From: an uncultured Sphingomonas sp.
GTDB lineage: Bacteria; Pseudomonadota; Alphaproteobacteria; Sphingomonadales; Sphingomonadaceae
Reading direction: 5' to 3'
DNA length: 64,000 nucleotides
NCBI RefSeq assembly: GCF_937859915.1
Contig: NZ_CALMAW010000122.1
Span: 18,967 to 82,966 of the forward strand
Position 1 is the stretch's first letter. Each line of letters begins with the position of its first letter. Positions 9,822 through 19,314 of the stretch are shown here, in pieces. The notes beneath the pieces were generated by a model. It worked only from the letters and a program-made list of their open reading frames with translations. It had not been told where the DNA came from and did not search any database. Both the position numbers and the translations under genes were made by a program.

Positions 9822-9974
9822 GCGCGTCTCCAGCTGCGGAAGCGGTACAACGCGCGGACCGATGCGAAGAGCCGCGGGCCAAGCGGCATCGAGACGATGG
9901 CGCCCGAGGAACCCTTTTTCCGATCAACACCGTTCAACGATCCGACCGACCGACTTCGCCGAGAGGATCCGCAG

Positions 9975-10294
9975 ATGCCCGATACCGTCTTTCGTCCGAC
10001 GTTGAAGATGGCCGCCGCCGCGCGCCGCGGGCTGCGGTTGCGCGCGACATTCGATCGCGGCGGCACCGAGGTCGGCGTCAAGCGCGCGCACCAGCTTGCC
10101 GAGCGCGAGGCGCTCGATGCCGCCGACGTCAAGGCGATGCACAGCTTCTTCGCGCGCCACGAGGTCGACAAGCAGACCGGCACGCACGGCTGGAACTCGA
10201 ACAGCGATCCGTCCGCGGGCTTCATCGCTTGGCTGTTATGGGTGGCGACGCGGGCAAGAGCTGGGCCGACGGCAAGATGAAATCGCTGGACTAG
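9975..10294 (+). pseudogene. Frameshifted small conserved hypothetical (GFIAWLLWGGDAG-type C-terminus)
   Basis: ORF reads ...PSAGFIAWLLWVATRARAGPTAR*; adding one G to the GGG at 10240-10242 restores LLWGGDAGKSWADGKMKSLD* ending at 10294. Confidence 0.6.
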
Positions 10295-10361
10295 GCGTGC
10301 GCCGGCAACGGCGCCACGACGCGGCGTTTGAACATCCGGCTTTCAGGCTCGTTCGGATTTC

Positions 10362-11444
10362 GTGCAGACTCCCCGTCCTTCGCGTGCGCCGAGCAGTCCT
10401 GGCTGGCGGCCACGACGCGTCCTGATCACGCGCGCGGCGCAGGCCTTCGCGCATGGCCGCGCGATCGTCGAGCGGGCGGCGGCACTCGGCATCGCCGTCG
10501 TCGAACTGCCGGGCGACCGGCTCAACCTCGCCGTCCCCGACGATCCGAAACAGGCCTATGCCGACGCCAAGCGGACCTTGGCGGTGGTCGTGGCACCGCC
10601 GTCCAAACTCCGGCTGCAGCCGATCGCGCCGAGCGCCGACTGGCGTGTCGATCTTGCCGAAGGCTGCCCGGCGCATTGCAGCTATTGCTATCTCGCGGGC
10701 TCGCTCAAGGGACCGCCGATCACCCGCGCCTATGCCAATCTCGACGAGATATTGACGGGGCTGCCGGCCTATCTCGGCGAAGGCATGATCACCTCGCGCA
10801 GCCGTACGCGCGCACTGGAAGGCACGACCTTCGAGGCCTCCTGCTACACCGATCCGCTGGCGATCGAGCCGCTGACCGGATCCCTGTCCGCCGCGATCGC
10901 CTGGTTCGGCCGCTGGGACGCCGCCGCGCAGCTGCGCTTCACGACCAAATTCGCGGACGTCGAACCACTCCTCGGTCTCGACCATGGCGGCCGGACACGG
11001 ATGCGCGCCTCGATCAATCCGCGGGCCTTCGCCCGTTTCGAGGGCGGCACCGCCCCGGTCGCCGCGCGGCTGGCGGCGCTGCGCCGAATGGCGGAGGCCG
11101 GCTATCCGGTCGGGCTCACCATCGCACCGATCATCGCCGCCGAGGGCTGGCAGGACGCCTATGGCGCGCTCATCGATGCCGCCGGCGCGGCGCTCGACGG
11201 GGTGGCCGACCTCACCGTCGAGCTAATCACCCACCGCTTCACCACCGGCTCGAAGGCGATGCTCGATAGCTGGTATCCGGGCTCGGCGCTCGACATGGGC
11301 GCGGACAAGCGCGTGACCAAGCGGACCAAGTTCGGCACCGAGAAGCAGGTCTATGATGCCGACACGATGCGCGCGCTGCGCGGGTTCTTCGAACGGCGGA
11401 TCGCGGACGCGCTGCCGGCGGCACGGATCCTCTACTGGACATGA
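10362..11444 (+). CDS. Spore photoproduct lyase-like radical SAM protein
   Basis: EGCPAHCSYCYLAGSLKG (CxxxCxxC cluster), TFEASCYTDPLAIEPLTGSL, TLEL-like ELITHRFTTGSK; SPL family architecture. Confidence 0.82.
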   Translation: MQTPRPSRAPSSPGWRPRRVLITRAAQAFAHGRAIVERAAALGIAVVELPGDRLNLAVPDDPKQAYADAKRTLAVVVAPPSKLRLQPIAPSADWRVDLAEGCPAHCSYCYLAGSLKGPPITRAYANLDEILTGLPAYLGEGMITSRSRTRALEGTTFEASCYTDPLAIEPLTGSLSAAIAWFGRWDAAAQLRFTTKFADVEPLLGLDHGGRTRMRASINPRAFARFEGGTAPVAARLAALRRMAEAGYPVGLTIAPIIAAEGWQDAYGALIDAAGAALDGVADLTVELITHRFTTGSKAMLDSWYPGSALDMGADKRVTKRTKFGTEKQVYDADTMRALRGFFERRIADALPAARILYWT

Positions 11445-11980
11445 CGACCTTCTTCACCGCCGACACGCACTTCGGCGACCATCGCACGATCAACATCTGG
11501 CGCCGGCCGTTCGCGGATACGGGCGAGATGGATGCGCTGCTGATCGCGCGCTGGAACGCGACCGTCACGGCGGACGACGAGGTCTGGCATCTCGGCGACG
11601 TCGCGCGACGTCCGGCCGACGTCGCCGCGCTGCTCGCGCGGCTGAATGGCACCAAGCATCTGCTGCGCGGTAACAACGATACCGACGCAACGCTCGCGGC
11701 GGCCGGCTGGTCGAGCGTCGGCGACTATGCCGAAATCGAGCACGACGGGCATCGCCTCGTGCTGTGCCACTACCCGTTCCGCAGCTGGAACGGGCAGCAT
11801 CGCGGCGCGATCAACCTGCATGGCCACAGCCATGGCCGGCTGAAGCCGGTGCTTCGTCAATTCGACGTCGGCGTCGACGTCCATGGTTATGCGCCGGTGA
11901 CGCTCGCGGCGATCATGACTGGGGATAAGTCACGGGATCGGTCGACAGCCCGCGAGGCTTCGCTATCAGCGGCGCAATGA
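11441..11980 (+). CDS. Metallophosphoesterase
   Basis: FTADTHFGD, VWHLGDVA, LLRGNND, HRLVLCHYPF, NLHGHSHG: full metallophosphoesterase motif set. Confidence 0.9.
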   Translation: MTTFFTADTHFGDHRTINIWRRPFADTGEMDALLIARWNATVTADDEVWHLGDVARRPADVAALLARLNGTKHLLRGNNDTDATLAAAGWSSVGDYAEIEHDGHRLVLCHYPFRSWNGQHRGAINLHGHSHGRLKPVLRQFDVGVDVHGYAPVTLAAIMTGDKSRDRSTAREASLSAAQ

Positions 11981-12177
11981 GCATCAAAGCCACGATCATG
12001 AGCACCGCGACCGGCAAGCCGATCCAGACCTTCCTGTTCGGCCGCCGGCCCTATGCTGGTACCGACTTCACGCTGGAGACGGGCGAGCGCGTCACCGCGC
12101 AGCGGGTCGACATCGGCAAGCCGGCGCCGGGCAAGTTCATCACCCCGGTCGACGTCTGGGTGACGCCCAAGGATTGA
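11977..12177 (+). CDS. 66-aa conserved-looking hypothetical protein
   Basis: ATGA overlap with preceding CDS; soluble, no recognised domain. Confidence 0.5.
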   Translation: MSIKATIMSTATGKPIQTFLFGRRPYAGTDFTLETGERVTAQRVDIGKPAPGKFITPVDVWVTPKD

Positions 12178-12184
12178 GCGGGCA

Positions 12185-12292
12185 CGGCCCGCGCCTTTGC
12201 CGGCATCCCGGACGCGTTCCGGAATTGACGATGCGGCGCGTGACCCGTGACGCACGCTAAGGATGCCCGCCTGCGCGGGAATGCCGGGCCCG
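12185..12292. repeat. REP-like intergenic palindromic element
   Basis: ccggcatcccggacgcgttccgg ... gatgcccgcctgcgcgggaatgccggg inverted repeats in the intergenic gap. Confidence 0.4.
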
Positions 12293-12302
12293 CGTCGCCA
12301 AG

Positions 12303-13138
12303 TCAGCCCTCCGCCATGAAGCGATCGAACGCCGCCTTATAGTCCGGATGCCAGCGCGACAGCGCGGGGCGGTTCTCGATGATGTCGTCCATCGCCCAGC
12401 GCATGCGCTTCTCGTCGGTCGCGCGATCGACGTCGTTGTCGGGGCACAGGATGTAGAAGTCGCCGGCACCGACGCGCTCGAGCGCGAAGTCGGCGACCTG
12501 CTCCGCAGTCCAGGCGGCATCGGGTTTTTCCGCGCGACCGGTCATACCCGTGTGGGTGAAGCCGGGAATTAGCAGATGCGCCGAGACGCGCGTGCCGGTC
12601 GCCTCGCGCAGCGCTTGCCCCAGCGATTCGGTGTAGCTGCGCACCCCCGCCTTCGACAGATTATAGGCCGGGTTGCCGGGCGGGCTGGTGATGCCCTGCT
12701 TCGATCCGGTGTTGATCACCACCCCCGGCCGCTCGCCCTCGACCATCGCCGGCACGAACGCCTGAACGCCGTGGAGCACCCCCATTAGGTTGACGCCGAG
12801 CAGATGCTCCCACGCGGCTGCGCCCAGGGCATGCCAGGGTTGGCGCCGGTCGCGGCGTTGTTGAGCAGCACCGAGACCGGTCCCCAGCGGCTGACGACCG
12901 CATCGCGCAACGCCTCGACCTGCGGTCGCGACGACACATCGGTCGCAACCGCGAACACCTCGCCGATCCCCGCGAGGCGGTGCGCCGCCTGGTCGAGCAT
13001 CTCGCCGGCCAGGTCCGCCAGCGCGACCTTGAGACCAAGCCCGAGCAGCCGCGAGGCGACCGCATGCCCGATTCCGCTCGCGGCACCGGTGACGACGGCC
13101 ACGCCGCCGGCGGCGAAGGCGGGGGGAAGCTGTGACAT
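12303..13138 (-). pseudogene. SDR family oxidoreductase interrupted by an apparent 1-nt frameshift
   Basis: N-terminal half (VVTGAASGIGHAVASRLLG...LLNNAATGANPGMPW) in one frame; C-terminal half (AAWEHLLGVNLMGVLHGVQAFVPAM...YNLSKAGVRSYTESL) in another; shift near 12823-12825. Confidence 0.75.
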
Positions 13139-13286
13139 GCGATCGATCCTCCTATTGGTCGCTCTCCATAGCCCTGCGCCGCGGCGGACGCACAAGCAGG
13201 GATTGCGCGCGACAAACGACCGAACGGGTGGACCGAATGCGCGGCGAGGCGATAGAGCGGGCGAATTGGACCCAGCGGAGCAGATC

Positions 13287-14171
13287 ATGACCGAGACCGC
13301 CTACACGCCACCTGCCGTCTGGACCTGGGACAAGGCCAATGGCGGCCAGTTCGCCAACATCAATCGCCCGATCGCGGGCGCGACGCACGACAAGGACCTG
13401 CCCGTCGGCACGCACCCGCTGCAGCTCTATTCGCTGGCGACGCCCAACGGCCAGAAGGTGACGATCCTGCTCGAGGAATTGCTCGCGCTCGGGCACAGCG
13501 GCGCGGACTATGACGCCTGGCTGATCCGGATCGGCGAGGGCGACCAGTTCGGTTCGGGCTTCGTCGCGGTCAATCCCAACTCGAAGATCCCGGCGCTGCT
13601 CGATCGCTCCGGCCCGACCCCGATCCGCATCTTCGAGTCCGGCGCGATCCTGATGCATCTCGCCGAGAAATTCGCTGCCTTCCTGCCGACCGAGACCGCG
13701 GCCCGCGCCGAATGCCTGTCCTGGCTGTTCTGGCAGATGGGCAGCGCGCCCTATCTTGGCGGCGGCTTCGGCCATTTCTACGCCTATGTCCCGATCAAGA
13801 TCGAATATGCGATCGACCGCTTCGCGATGGAGGTGAAGCGCGAACTCGACGTGCTCGATCGGCGTCTGGCCGAGACCGAGTATCTGGGCGGGGCCATTTA
13901 TACGATTGCCGACATCGCGGTGTGGCCGTGGTACGGCAATCTCGTTCTGGGCCAGGCCTATAATGCGGGCGAGTTCCTCCAGGTCCAGGATTATAAACAC
14001 GTCCAGCGCTGGGCGGCGGCGATCGCGGCGCGCCCCGCGGTGCAGCGTGGGCGCATGGTCAATCGGATCACCGGCGACCCCGCCGAACAGCTGCACGAAC
14101 GCCATGACGCGCGCGATTTCGACACGCGGACACAGGACAAGCTCGCCCCCGCGGACCCGGCCGCCGCCTGA
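13287..14171 (+). CDS. yghU: Glutathione-dependent disulfide-bond oxidoreductase (YghU-like GST)
   Basis: FANINRPIAGATHDKDLPVGTHPLQLYSLATPNGQKVTILLEELLALG...QFGSGFVAVNPNSKIPAL. Confidence 0.92.
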   Translation: MTETAYTPPAVWTWDKANGGQFANINRPIAGATHDKDLPVGTHPLQLYSLATPNGQKVTILLEELLALGHSGADYDAWLIRIGEGDQFGSGFVAVNPNSKIPALLDRSGPTPIRIFESGAILMHLAEKFAAFLPTETAARAECLSWLFWQMGSAPYLGGGFGHFYAYVPIKIEYAIDRFAMEVKRELDVLDRRLAETEYLGGAIYTIADIAVWPWYGNLVLGQAYNAGEFLQVQDYKHVQRWAAAIAARPAVQRGRMVNRITGDPAEQLHERHDARDFDTRTQDKLAPADPAAA

Positions 14172-14173
14172 CC

Positions 14174-14785
14174 ATGGATGCGCCGCCGCTCGATCCGCGT
14201 CGGTCGTCGCCAGCGGTGGCGCGCAACCGCGATGCGATATTGGACGTGCTCCGGATCGAGCTGCCGCCGAACGGTCTCGTCCTGGAGGTAGCCAGCGGAA
14301 GCGGCGAACATGCGCTCCATTTCGCGCGCGCTTTGCCGGCGCTCGACTGGCAGCCCTCCGATCCGTCGGCGGCGGCGCGGGAGTCGATCGCCGGCTGGAT
14401 CGCGGCCGATCCGCTGCCCAACCTCCGCGCCCCGCTCGATCTCGACGCCGAGACCGGGCTTGCGGCGATTGCGCAGGTCGATGCGATCCTGTGCATCAAC
14501 ATGGTGCATATCAGCCCCTGGTCGGCGACGCAGGGCGTGATGCGCGGCGCCGGCCGCCTGTTGCCCCCCGGAGGGCCGCTCTGCCTCTACGGACCGTTCC
14601 GGCAGGCCGATCGGCCGCTCGCCCCGAGCAACGCCGCCTTCGATGCGGATCTTCGCATGCGGGATGCGCGCTGGGGCTTGCGCACGGTCGACGCCATCGC
14701 GGCGTGCGCCGAAGCGGAGGGCCTCGCGCTCCAGCGCATCGTCGCGATGCCGGCCAACAATCTGATGATGATCCTCCGGCGATAA
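14174..14785 (+). CDS. DUF938 SAM-dependent methyltransferase-like protein
   Basis: SSPAVARNRDAILDVLR...VLEVASGSGEHALHFARALPALDWQPSD...INMVHISPWSAT. Confidence 0.88.
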   Translation: MDAPPLDPRRSSPAVARNRDAILDVLRIELPPNGLVLEVASGSGEHALHFARALPALDWQPSDPSAAARESIAGWIAADPLPNLRAPLDLDAETGLAAIAQVDAILCINMVHISPWSATQGVMRGAGRLLPPGGPLCLYGPFRQADRPLAPSNAAFDADLRMRDARWGLRTVDAIAACAEAEGLALQRIVAMPANNLMMILRR

Positions 14786-14812
14786 GGTCGTCCGCACGCG
14801 GCTCGGGCGATC

Positions 14813-16636
14813 TCAGCCCGTCGGCTCGCCGGTCAGTGCGGTGATTGCCATCACAAGTGCGAGATGCGTCAGGCCCTGCGGCAGGTTGCCGAGATAGGTG
14901 CCGTCCGTCGGGTCCGCCATCTCGGTATAGATCCCGACGCCGCGATCGAGCGCGGCGACGAGCCGGTCGAGTGCGGCCTCCGCCCGGTCGTGCTGGCCGA
15001 GCAGCGCGCGCGCCTCGATCATCCAGAAGGAGCAGGCGAGGAAACACCCCTCCTCGTCCTTCGCGTCGCTATAGCGATAATGATAAGGACCGGCGCCGAG
15101 CGACCGATCGATCGCATCGAGCGTGCTGGCGAGACGATCGGGACCGTCGAAGCCGAAGCGCACGGCGAGCGCCATCGATGCGTCGATCCGCTCCGAGCCC
15201 GGATAGAAGACATAGGCCTTGAGCGCGTCCGACCAGCCATGCGTGTTGATCCACTCGGCAATCCTGTCGCATTCGCGCGCCCAGCGATCGCGATAGGTCG
15301 TCGGCAGCTGCCCCGTATCGGCGAGCTCCACGGCGCGCGCGAGCGCCTGCCAGCAGCTCAGCTTGGACATCGTGTAATCGCGCGCCTCGGGCAGTTCCCA
15401 TATGCCGGCATCGGGTTGCCGCCAGCGGTCGGCGCATTCGTCGGCAATGCGGACGAGGATCTGCGCGCTGTTGGCGTCGAGGATGTTGCCCGCCCGGACG
15501 AAGCGCGCCGCCGTGCCGAAGATGTCGCCATAGACGCCATGCTGATGCTGCGCGGTCGCGGCATTGCCGGTGACCACCGGGGTCGACCCGCGATAGCCCG
15601 GCACGTCGAAGGTGCGCACCGGATCGACGCGGTCGCCGCCGAGCGTATAGCAGACCTGCGTGCCATGCTGCTCGAGCCGCTTGAGCAGCCAGGTGAACGC
15701 CGCCTTCGCCTCCGCCTGCGCACCGACGGCGAGGAACGCCTTGATGGTAAAGCCCGCGTCGCGCACCCAGGCGAAGCGATAGTCGTAATTCTTGTCGCCA
15801 CCAATCCGCTCGGGAAGCGAGGTCGTCGCCGCCGCGGCGATCGCGCCGCTCGGCGAGAAGAGCAGCAGTTTGAGCGCAAGCGCCGAGCGGACGAGCAGGT
15901 CGCGATGCCGCCCCCGATAGGCGAGGTTGGCGCACCATTGTCGCCATTCGCGGTCCGAAATATCGATCCGCGCGTCGATTTCGGCGATCGCGGGAACGAC
16001 CAGCGGCTCGTCCGCGCCCGCCACGATCGCAACGACGCGCCGCTCGCCTGGCGCGACCGACAGCGACGCGACCAGCCCGTCGTCGTCGAGCGTCTCGACC
16101 GCCACCTCGTCGCTGAGGCGGAAGATGCCGAGCACGCGGCCGGCATGGAAGACATGCTGTCCGCCGATCATCGAGGTATAGGGATTGACCGCGGATGCGC
16201 GCCGCCCGAAACGGACCCGGATATCGAAGCGGACATGGCCGTCGAGCCCCTCGATCCGCCGCGCGAGCTCCGCCCATGGCAGCCGCCCCGCCGTCCCGCT
16301 GTTGATCGACTCGGTCAGCTTGGCGCGGCCACCGGCCGTGGTGAAGATTGTCTCCAGCACATTGCTGTCGGTGCGATAGGCGCGGTCGATCCGGCAGGGT
16401 TCGCTCGGCGTGATCGCGAAATAGCCGCCGGTGTCGGGATCGAGCAGCCGGTCGAACAATGGCGGGGAATCGAGATTGGGGACGCACCACCAGTCGATCG
16501 AACCGTCCATCCCGGCAAGCGCCAGCGACCGGCCGTCGCCAAGTGCTCCATAGCCTTCGAGCGGAAGATAGCCGTCGGCATCACGCCGGGGCGGCGGCGC
16601 GTCGAAATGCGGAGTCTGGCCGGGATCGGGCAACAT
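14813..16636 (-). CDS. Glycoside hydrolase family 15 protein
   Basis: YGALGDGRSLALAGMDGSIDWWCVPNLDSPPLFDRLLD...KNYDYRFAWVRDAGFTIKAFL typical GH15. Confidence 0.92.
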   Translation of the reverse strand: MLPDPGQTPHFDAPPPRRDADGYLPLEGYGALGDGRSLALAGMDGSIDWWCVPNLDSPPLFDRLLDPDTGGYFAITPSEPCRIDRAYRTDSNVLETIFTTAGGRAKLTESINSGTAGRLPWAELARRIEGLDGHVRFDIRVRFGRRASAVNPYTSMIGGQHVFHAGRVLGIFRLSDEVAVETLDDDGLVASLSVAPGERRVVAIVAGADEPLVVPAIAEIDARIDISDREWRQWCANLAYRGRHRDLLVRSALALKLLLFSPSGAIAAAATTSLPERIGGDKNYDYRFAWVRDAGFTIKAFLAVGAQAEAKAAFTWLLKRLEQHGTQVCYTLGGDRVDPVRTFDVPGYRGSTPVVTGNAATAQHQHGVYGDIFGTAARFVRAGNILDANSAQILVRIADECADRWRQPDAGIWELPEARDYTMSKLSCWQALARAVELADTGQLPTTYRDRWARECDRIAEWINTHGWSDALKAYVFYPGSERIDASMALAVRFGFDGPDRLASTLDAIDRSLGAGPYHYRYSDAKDEEGCFLACSFWMIEARALLGQHDRAEAALDRLVAALDRGVGIYTEMADPTDGTYLGNLPQGLTHLALVMAITALTGEPTG

Positions 16637-16695
16637 TTCTCTCCAGACGGACGCCGCGGCGGGCGCCGTCCTTAAATTGCGTGGCGGAAAGTTGG

Positions 16696-17985
16696 TCAGG
16701 CGTCCGCCGGCATCGGCCCGCGGAACGCGTCGACCTGTGTCTCCGCGGCGAGCTTGACCGGCCGGCCGGTCCGCGCGCTTTCATAGATCGCCGCCATGAT
16801 CACCTGATCCTGCAGCCCTTCCTCGCCCGGCGTGCGCGGCCGTGCGCCCGAGCGGACGCACTCCGCCATATGGTCGATCTCGAGGCTGAACTGGTTCTTC
16901 TGGCCGAAGGACAAAGCGCTGTCGCTCTCGGCCTTGCCCTCTCGCTTGGAAATATGGAGCTTCTGACCCTCGTAACCAAAGGCATTCTCGATCTCGCCGA
17001 CCGCCTTCGTGCCGATCACGCGCAGGTTGCGATGCTCGTGGGCCGAATAGCTCGATGCGCAATTGGCGACCGCTCCCGAAGGGAAGCGCAGCGTGAACGA
17101 CACGGTCGACTCGACCTCGGCGAAGCGCGGGTCGCCCGACGGGCTGTAGATCGTCGCCTGCACCTCGGTCGGCTCCTCGCCGAGCAGCGCGCGCGTGGTG
17201 TTGAGGCAATAGAGCCCGACATCGGGCAAGGAGCCGCCGCCCGCCAGCGCCTTCTTCTGTCGCCACTGCGCGGGATCGCCCTGATTCTGCGTATTGATCG
17301 CATCGATCAGCTGGATCTGGCCGAACTCGCCGGCCCGCGCGCGCTTGGACAGCTCGCGATTATTGATCTCATATTGGCAGCGATAGGCGATCATCAGCCG
17401 CTTGCCCGCCTTGGCACACGCCTCGACCATCGAGCGCGCTTCAGCGGGTGACGTCGCCATCGGTTTCTCGCACAGGACATGCTTGCCCGCGCGCGCGGCG
17501 CGAACGACGGCGTCGTGGTGAAGGGCATTGGGCAGGACGATGTACACCGCCTCGATCGCCGCATCGTCGCGGATGCGGTCGAAGCCCGCGTAGTCGTAGC
17601 AGGCCGACGGCGCGATGCCATATTGCGCCGCGACCGTCTGTAGCTTCTCCGGATCGCCGCTGACCAGCGCGACCGGCCTGGCATGCTTGCACTGCGCGAA
17701 GGCGGGCAGGATGTTTTCGAGCGCCAGGCGCCCGAGGCCGACGATCGCGAAGCCGACGCGGCGCGCGGGTGGATCCTGGTTCGGCGGGGTGCCGTCCGGC
17801 CGTTCGGTGTCGGCGTGGATCGGCGGGAAGCTGATATGGCCGCCTGTGCTCGAACCCTCGTCGATCGGCGCCGCAGCCGGCATCGTGGGCGCTGCGACCG
17901 CCTTTGCCGACGCAAGGGCGAACCCGACGCCGGCACCGGCCAGGACGGTGCGGCGCCCGACGCCATCATAGATCTTGTCCGTCAT
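16696..17985 (-). CDS. Gfo/Idh/MocA family oxidoreductase with Tat-like signal (glucose-fructose oxidoreductase-like)
   Basis: GRRTVLAGAGVGFALASAKAVAA; VGFAIVGLGRLALENILPAF; CEKPMATS. Confidence 0.9.
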   Translation of the reverse strand: MTDKIYDGVGRRTVLAGAGVGFALASAKAVAAPTMPAAAPIDEGSSTGGHISFPPIHADTERPDGTPPNQDPPARRVGFAIVGLGRLALENILPAFAQCKHARPVALVSGDPEKLQTVAAQYGIAPSACYDYAGFDRIRDDAAIEAVYIVLPNALHHDAVVRAARAGKHVLCEKPMATSPAEARSMVEACAKAGKRLMIAYRCQYEINNRELSKRARAGEFGQIQLIDAINTQNQGDPAQWRQKKALAGGGSLPDVGLYCLNTTRALLGEEPTEVQATIYSPSGDPRFAEVESTVSFTLRFPSGAVANCASSYSAHEHRNLRVIGTKAVGEIENAFGYEGQKLHISKREGKAESDSALSFGQKNQFSLEIDHMAECVRSGARPRTPGEEGLQDQVIMAAIYESARTGRPVKLAAETQVDAFRGPMPADA

Positions 17986-18130
17986 CGTCCCGTGTTCCTT
18001 CGCTGGCAGGCGCCCTGCCTTCCAGGCGGACCAGCTCCAAACGCGGCGGCTGCCGATGGGGTCCTCGCGCGCCTATGCCGTTGACCAAGATGGGCGTTTG
18101 TTCATGCGCAGCGGTCGCCGAGGAGGACGC

Positions 18131-19081
18131 CTACAGCCGCGGCCGCAATTCGGATTCGAAGAAGTCGATGAAGCGCGCCTGCTGCTGGCCGGGGCAGGTC
18201 AGCACGATATGGTCGTAGCCCGCATCGACATATTTGCGGATCAGCGCGAGATGCACGTCGACATCCGGGCCTGCCGCGATCGCATCCGCGAGATCGTCCG
18301 GCCGGACGAATGCGCTCGCCGACTCAAATCCGGCGACGGTCGGCAGCTCGCTGTTCACCGCCCAGCCGAGCGCCGAGAAGCGAAAGGTCTCACGCGCTTG
18401 GTCGAGGCCCGCCTGTTCGGATTCGGCGTAGGACAGCACCGCTTCCGAATAGGCCGAGCCCGGCTTTCTCGTGCGGAAATCGTCGACCAGCTTGCCGCTC
18501 GGCTCGGTGGTCATGATTCCGTCCGCCTTGTCGACTGCCAGCGCCACCGATGCCGGCCCGCTCACCCCCAGCACGATGTCGATCGGCGCGTCGGGAAGGT
18601 CATAGAGCTGGGCGTGGTCGACGACGAAATACTCGCCCTTCCAGCTGTGCACGCCGCCCTGCCAGAGCGTGCGGAAGATCTCGATCGCCTCGCCCAGCAT
18701 CGCGTGCCGCTCGGGGATCGACGGCCAGCGCGCGCCGGTGACATGTTCGTTGAGCCGCTCGCCGGCACCGACCGCGAGCGTGAAGCGGTTGTCGCTCATC
18801 AGGGCGATGGTGGCGGCGGCCTGCGCGATGATCGCCGGATGATAGCGGATGATCGGACAGGTGAGACCGGTCGCGATGCCGATCCGCGACGTCGCATGCG
18901 CGATCGCGCCGAGCACGCTCCACGCGAAAGGCGCATGCCCCTGCGCCTCGAGCCACGGGTGAAAATGATCCGAGATCGAGACGAAGTCGAAGCCCGCCGC
19001 CTCGGCGCGCACCGCATTGTCGATCAGCGCCTTCGGACCATGTTCCTCGGTCATCAGCTTATATCCGAATTTCGTCATCAT
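18131..19081 (-). CDS. LLM class / TIGR03557-like F420-type flavin oxidoreductase
   Basis: KFGYKLMTEEHGPKALIDNAVRAEAAGFDFVSISDHFHPWLEAQGHAPFAWSVLGAIAHATSRIGIATGLTCP. Confidence 0.85.
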   Translation of the reverse strand: MMTKFGYKLMTEEHGPKALIDNAVRAEAAGFDFVSISDHFHPWLEAQGHAPFAWSVLGAIAHATSRIGIATGLTCPIIRYHPAIIAQAAATIALMSDNRFTLAVGAGERLNEHVTGARWPSIPERHAMLGEAIEIFRTLWQGGVHSWKGEYFVVDHAQLYDLPDAPIDIVLGVSGPASVALAVDKADGIMTTEPSGKLVDDFRTRKPGSAYSEAVLSYAESEQAGLDQARETFRFSALGWAVNSELPTVAGFESASAFVRPDDLADAIAAGPDVDVHLALIRKYVDAGYDHIVLTCPGQQQARFIDFFESELRPRL

Positions 19082-19314
19082 CGCCTCCGGGTTCCCGCCG
19101 TTCAATGCGGGACCGCCGGTCATCGATCCGGTCGCATGGGCCGGATCGCGCGAGGATCCTGGGTTGCAGGCCCGTCATCGCGTCACCGATACCTGCATGG
19201 CCGTGCCGTCGTGATCCGGTGCGATGGGCGCCGCCGTCCGCGGCGACGGCACTCCGGCCGACCTTGAGCCGTTGTCGCCACGCGAAGCCCCGGTTGGCGT
19301 AGGACATATATGCA

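Noticed and set aside
14864-16675. 603-aa plus-strand ORF
   Set aside because: Antisense to the GH15 gene; no recognisable domain, biased composition
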